From contig DASPLH010000161.1 in the NCBI GenBank assembly GCA_035627675.1, positions 1-6,138 of the forward strand: 6,138 nucleotides of DNA, read 5' to 3'. The position numbers and the translations under genes are program-made. Positions within the stretch are counted from its first letter, which is position 1. Each line of letters begins with the position of its first letter. Of the stretch, positions 6,136 to 6,138 are shown one piece after another. The stretch is from DASPLH01 sp035627675 (GTDB taxonomy: Bacteria > Acidobacteriota > Terriglobia > Terriglobales > Acidobacteriaceae). A model generated the notes under the pieces. It was not told the origin of the DNA. It made no database searches and saw only the letters and a list, made by a program, of their open reading frames with translations.

Positions 6136-6138
6136 GTG

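Noticed and set aside
6107..6138. ATG at 6107 opening a frame (MDKRLHNPAQ) to the window end
   Set aside because: Only ten codons are visible, there is no ribosome site, and it sits inside the repeat cluster. It cannot be supported without further sequence.

Overview
The window looks like a stretch of chromosome from a GC-rich Gram-negative bacterium, most plausibly an Acidobacteriota member. That placement is an inference. It rests on a single-TM class D-like sortase outside the Gram-positives, a soluble multi-PAS/GAF histidine kinase ending in the HEINNPLEAVTNLIYLAR type of H-box, an M20 dipeptidase, and genes that mostly lack Shine-Dalgarno sequences. No rRNA, tRNA, CRISPR array, transposase or integrase gene is visible.

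Layout: four genes lie head-to-tail on the minus strand, in transcription order from right to left. They are a membrane-anchored sortase (about 4510-5178), a ThiO-type FAD-dependent amine/glycine oxidase (3316-4410), a cytoplasmic PAS-GAF-PAS-PAS sensor histidine kinase (844-3243), and the N-terminal 220 residues of an M20-family metallopeptidase that runs off the left edge (1-662). Diverging from the sortase on the plus strand is a small secreted protein of unknown function (5295-5972), whose C-terminal half has a BamE/BLIP-like signature. The last 166 bases hold no gene but carry a hairpin and a cluster of short repeats.

Transcription: thiO and the kinase gene are 72 bp apart with no visible promoter between them, so they are probably co-transcribed. 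The kinase has no response regulator beside it. The peptidase and thiO each have a promoter-like element of the form GTGCTC-N17-TAtAcT/TAcAAT. The thiO copy sits so close to its GTG start that the transcript would be leaderless. The peptidase has a good Shine-Dalgarno (AAAGGA) and a leader of about 70 nt.

The four minus-strand genes do not form an obvious pathway: protein anchoring, amine oxidation, signalling and peptide turnover. The block reads as ordinary chromosomal housekeeping and regulatory content. The right end, from about 5281 onward, is visibly less GC-rich. Hand counts of G+C per 60 bases are 39 at 4201-4260, 26 at 5281-5340, 31 at 5701-5760 and 25 at 6061-6120. This right-hand part is the less ordinary part of the window. 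I see no convincing new multi-gene system. The best leads are the orphan secreted protein, the repeat cluster at the right edge, the shared promoter-like element, and the thiO/kinase junction, where one stop codon separates two in-frame genes.
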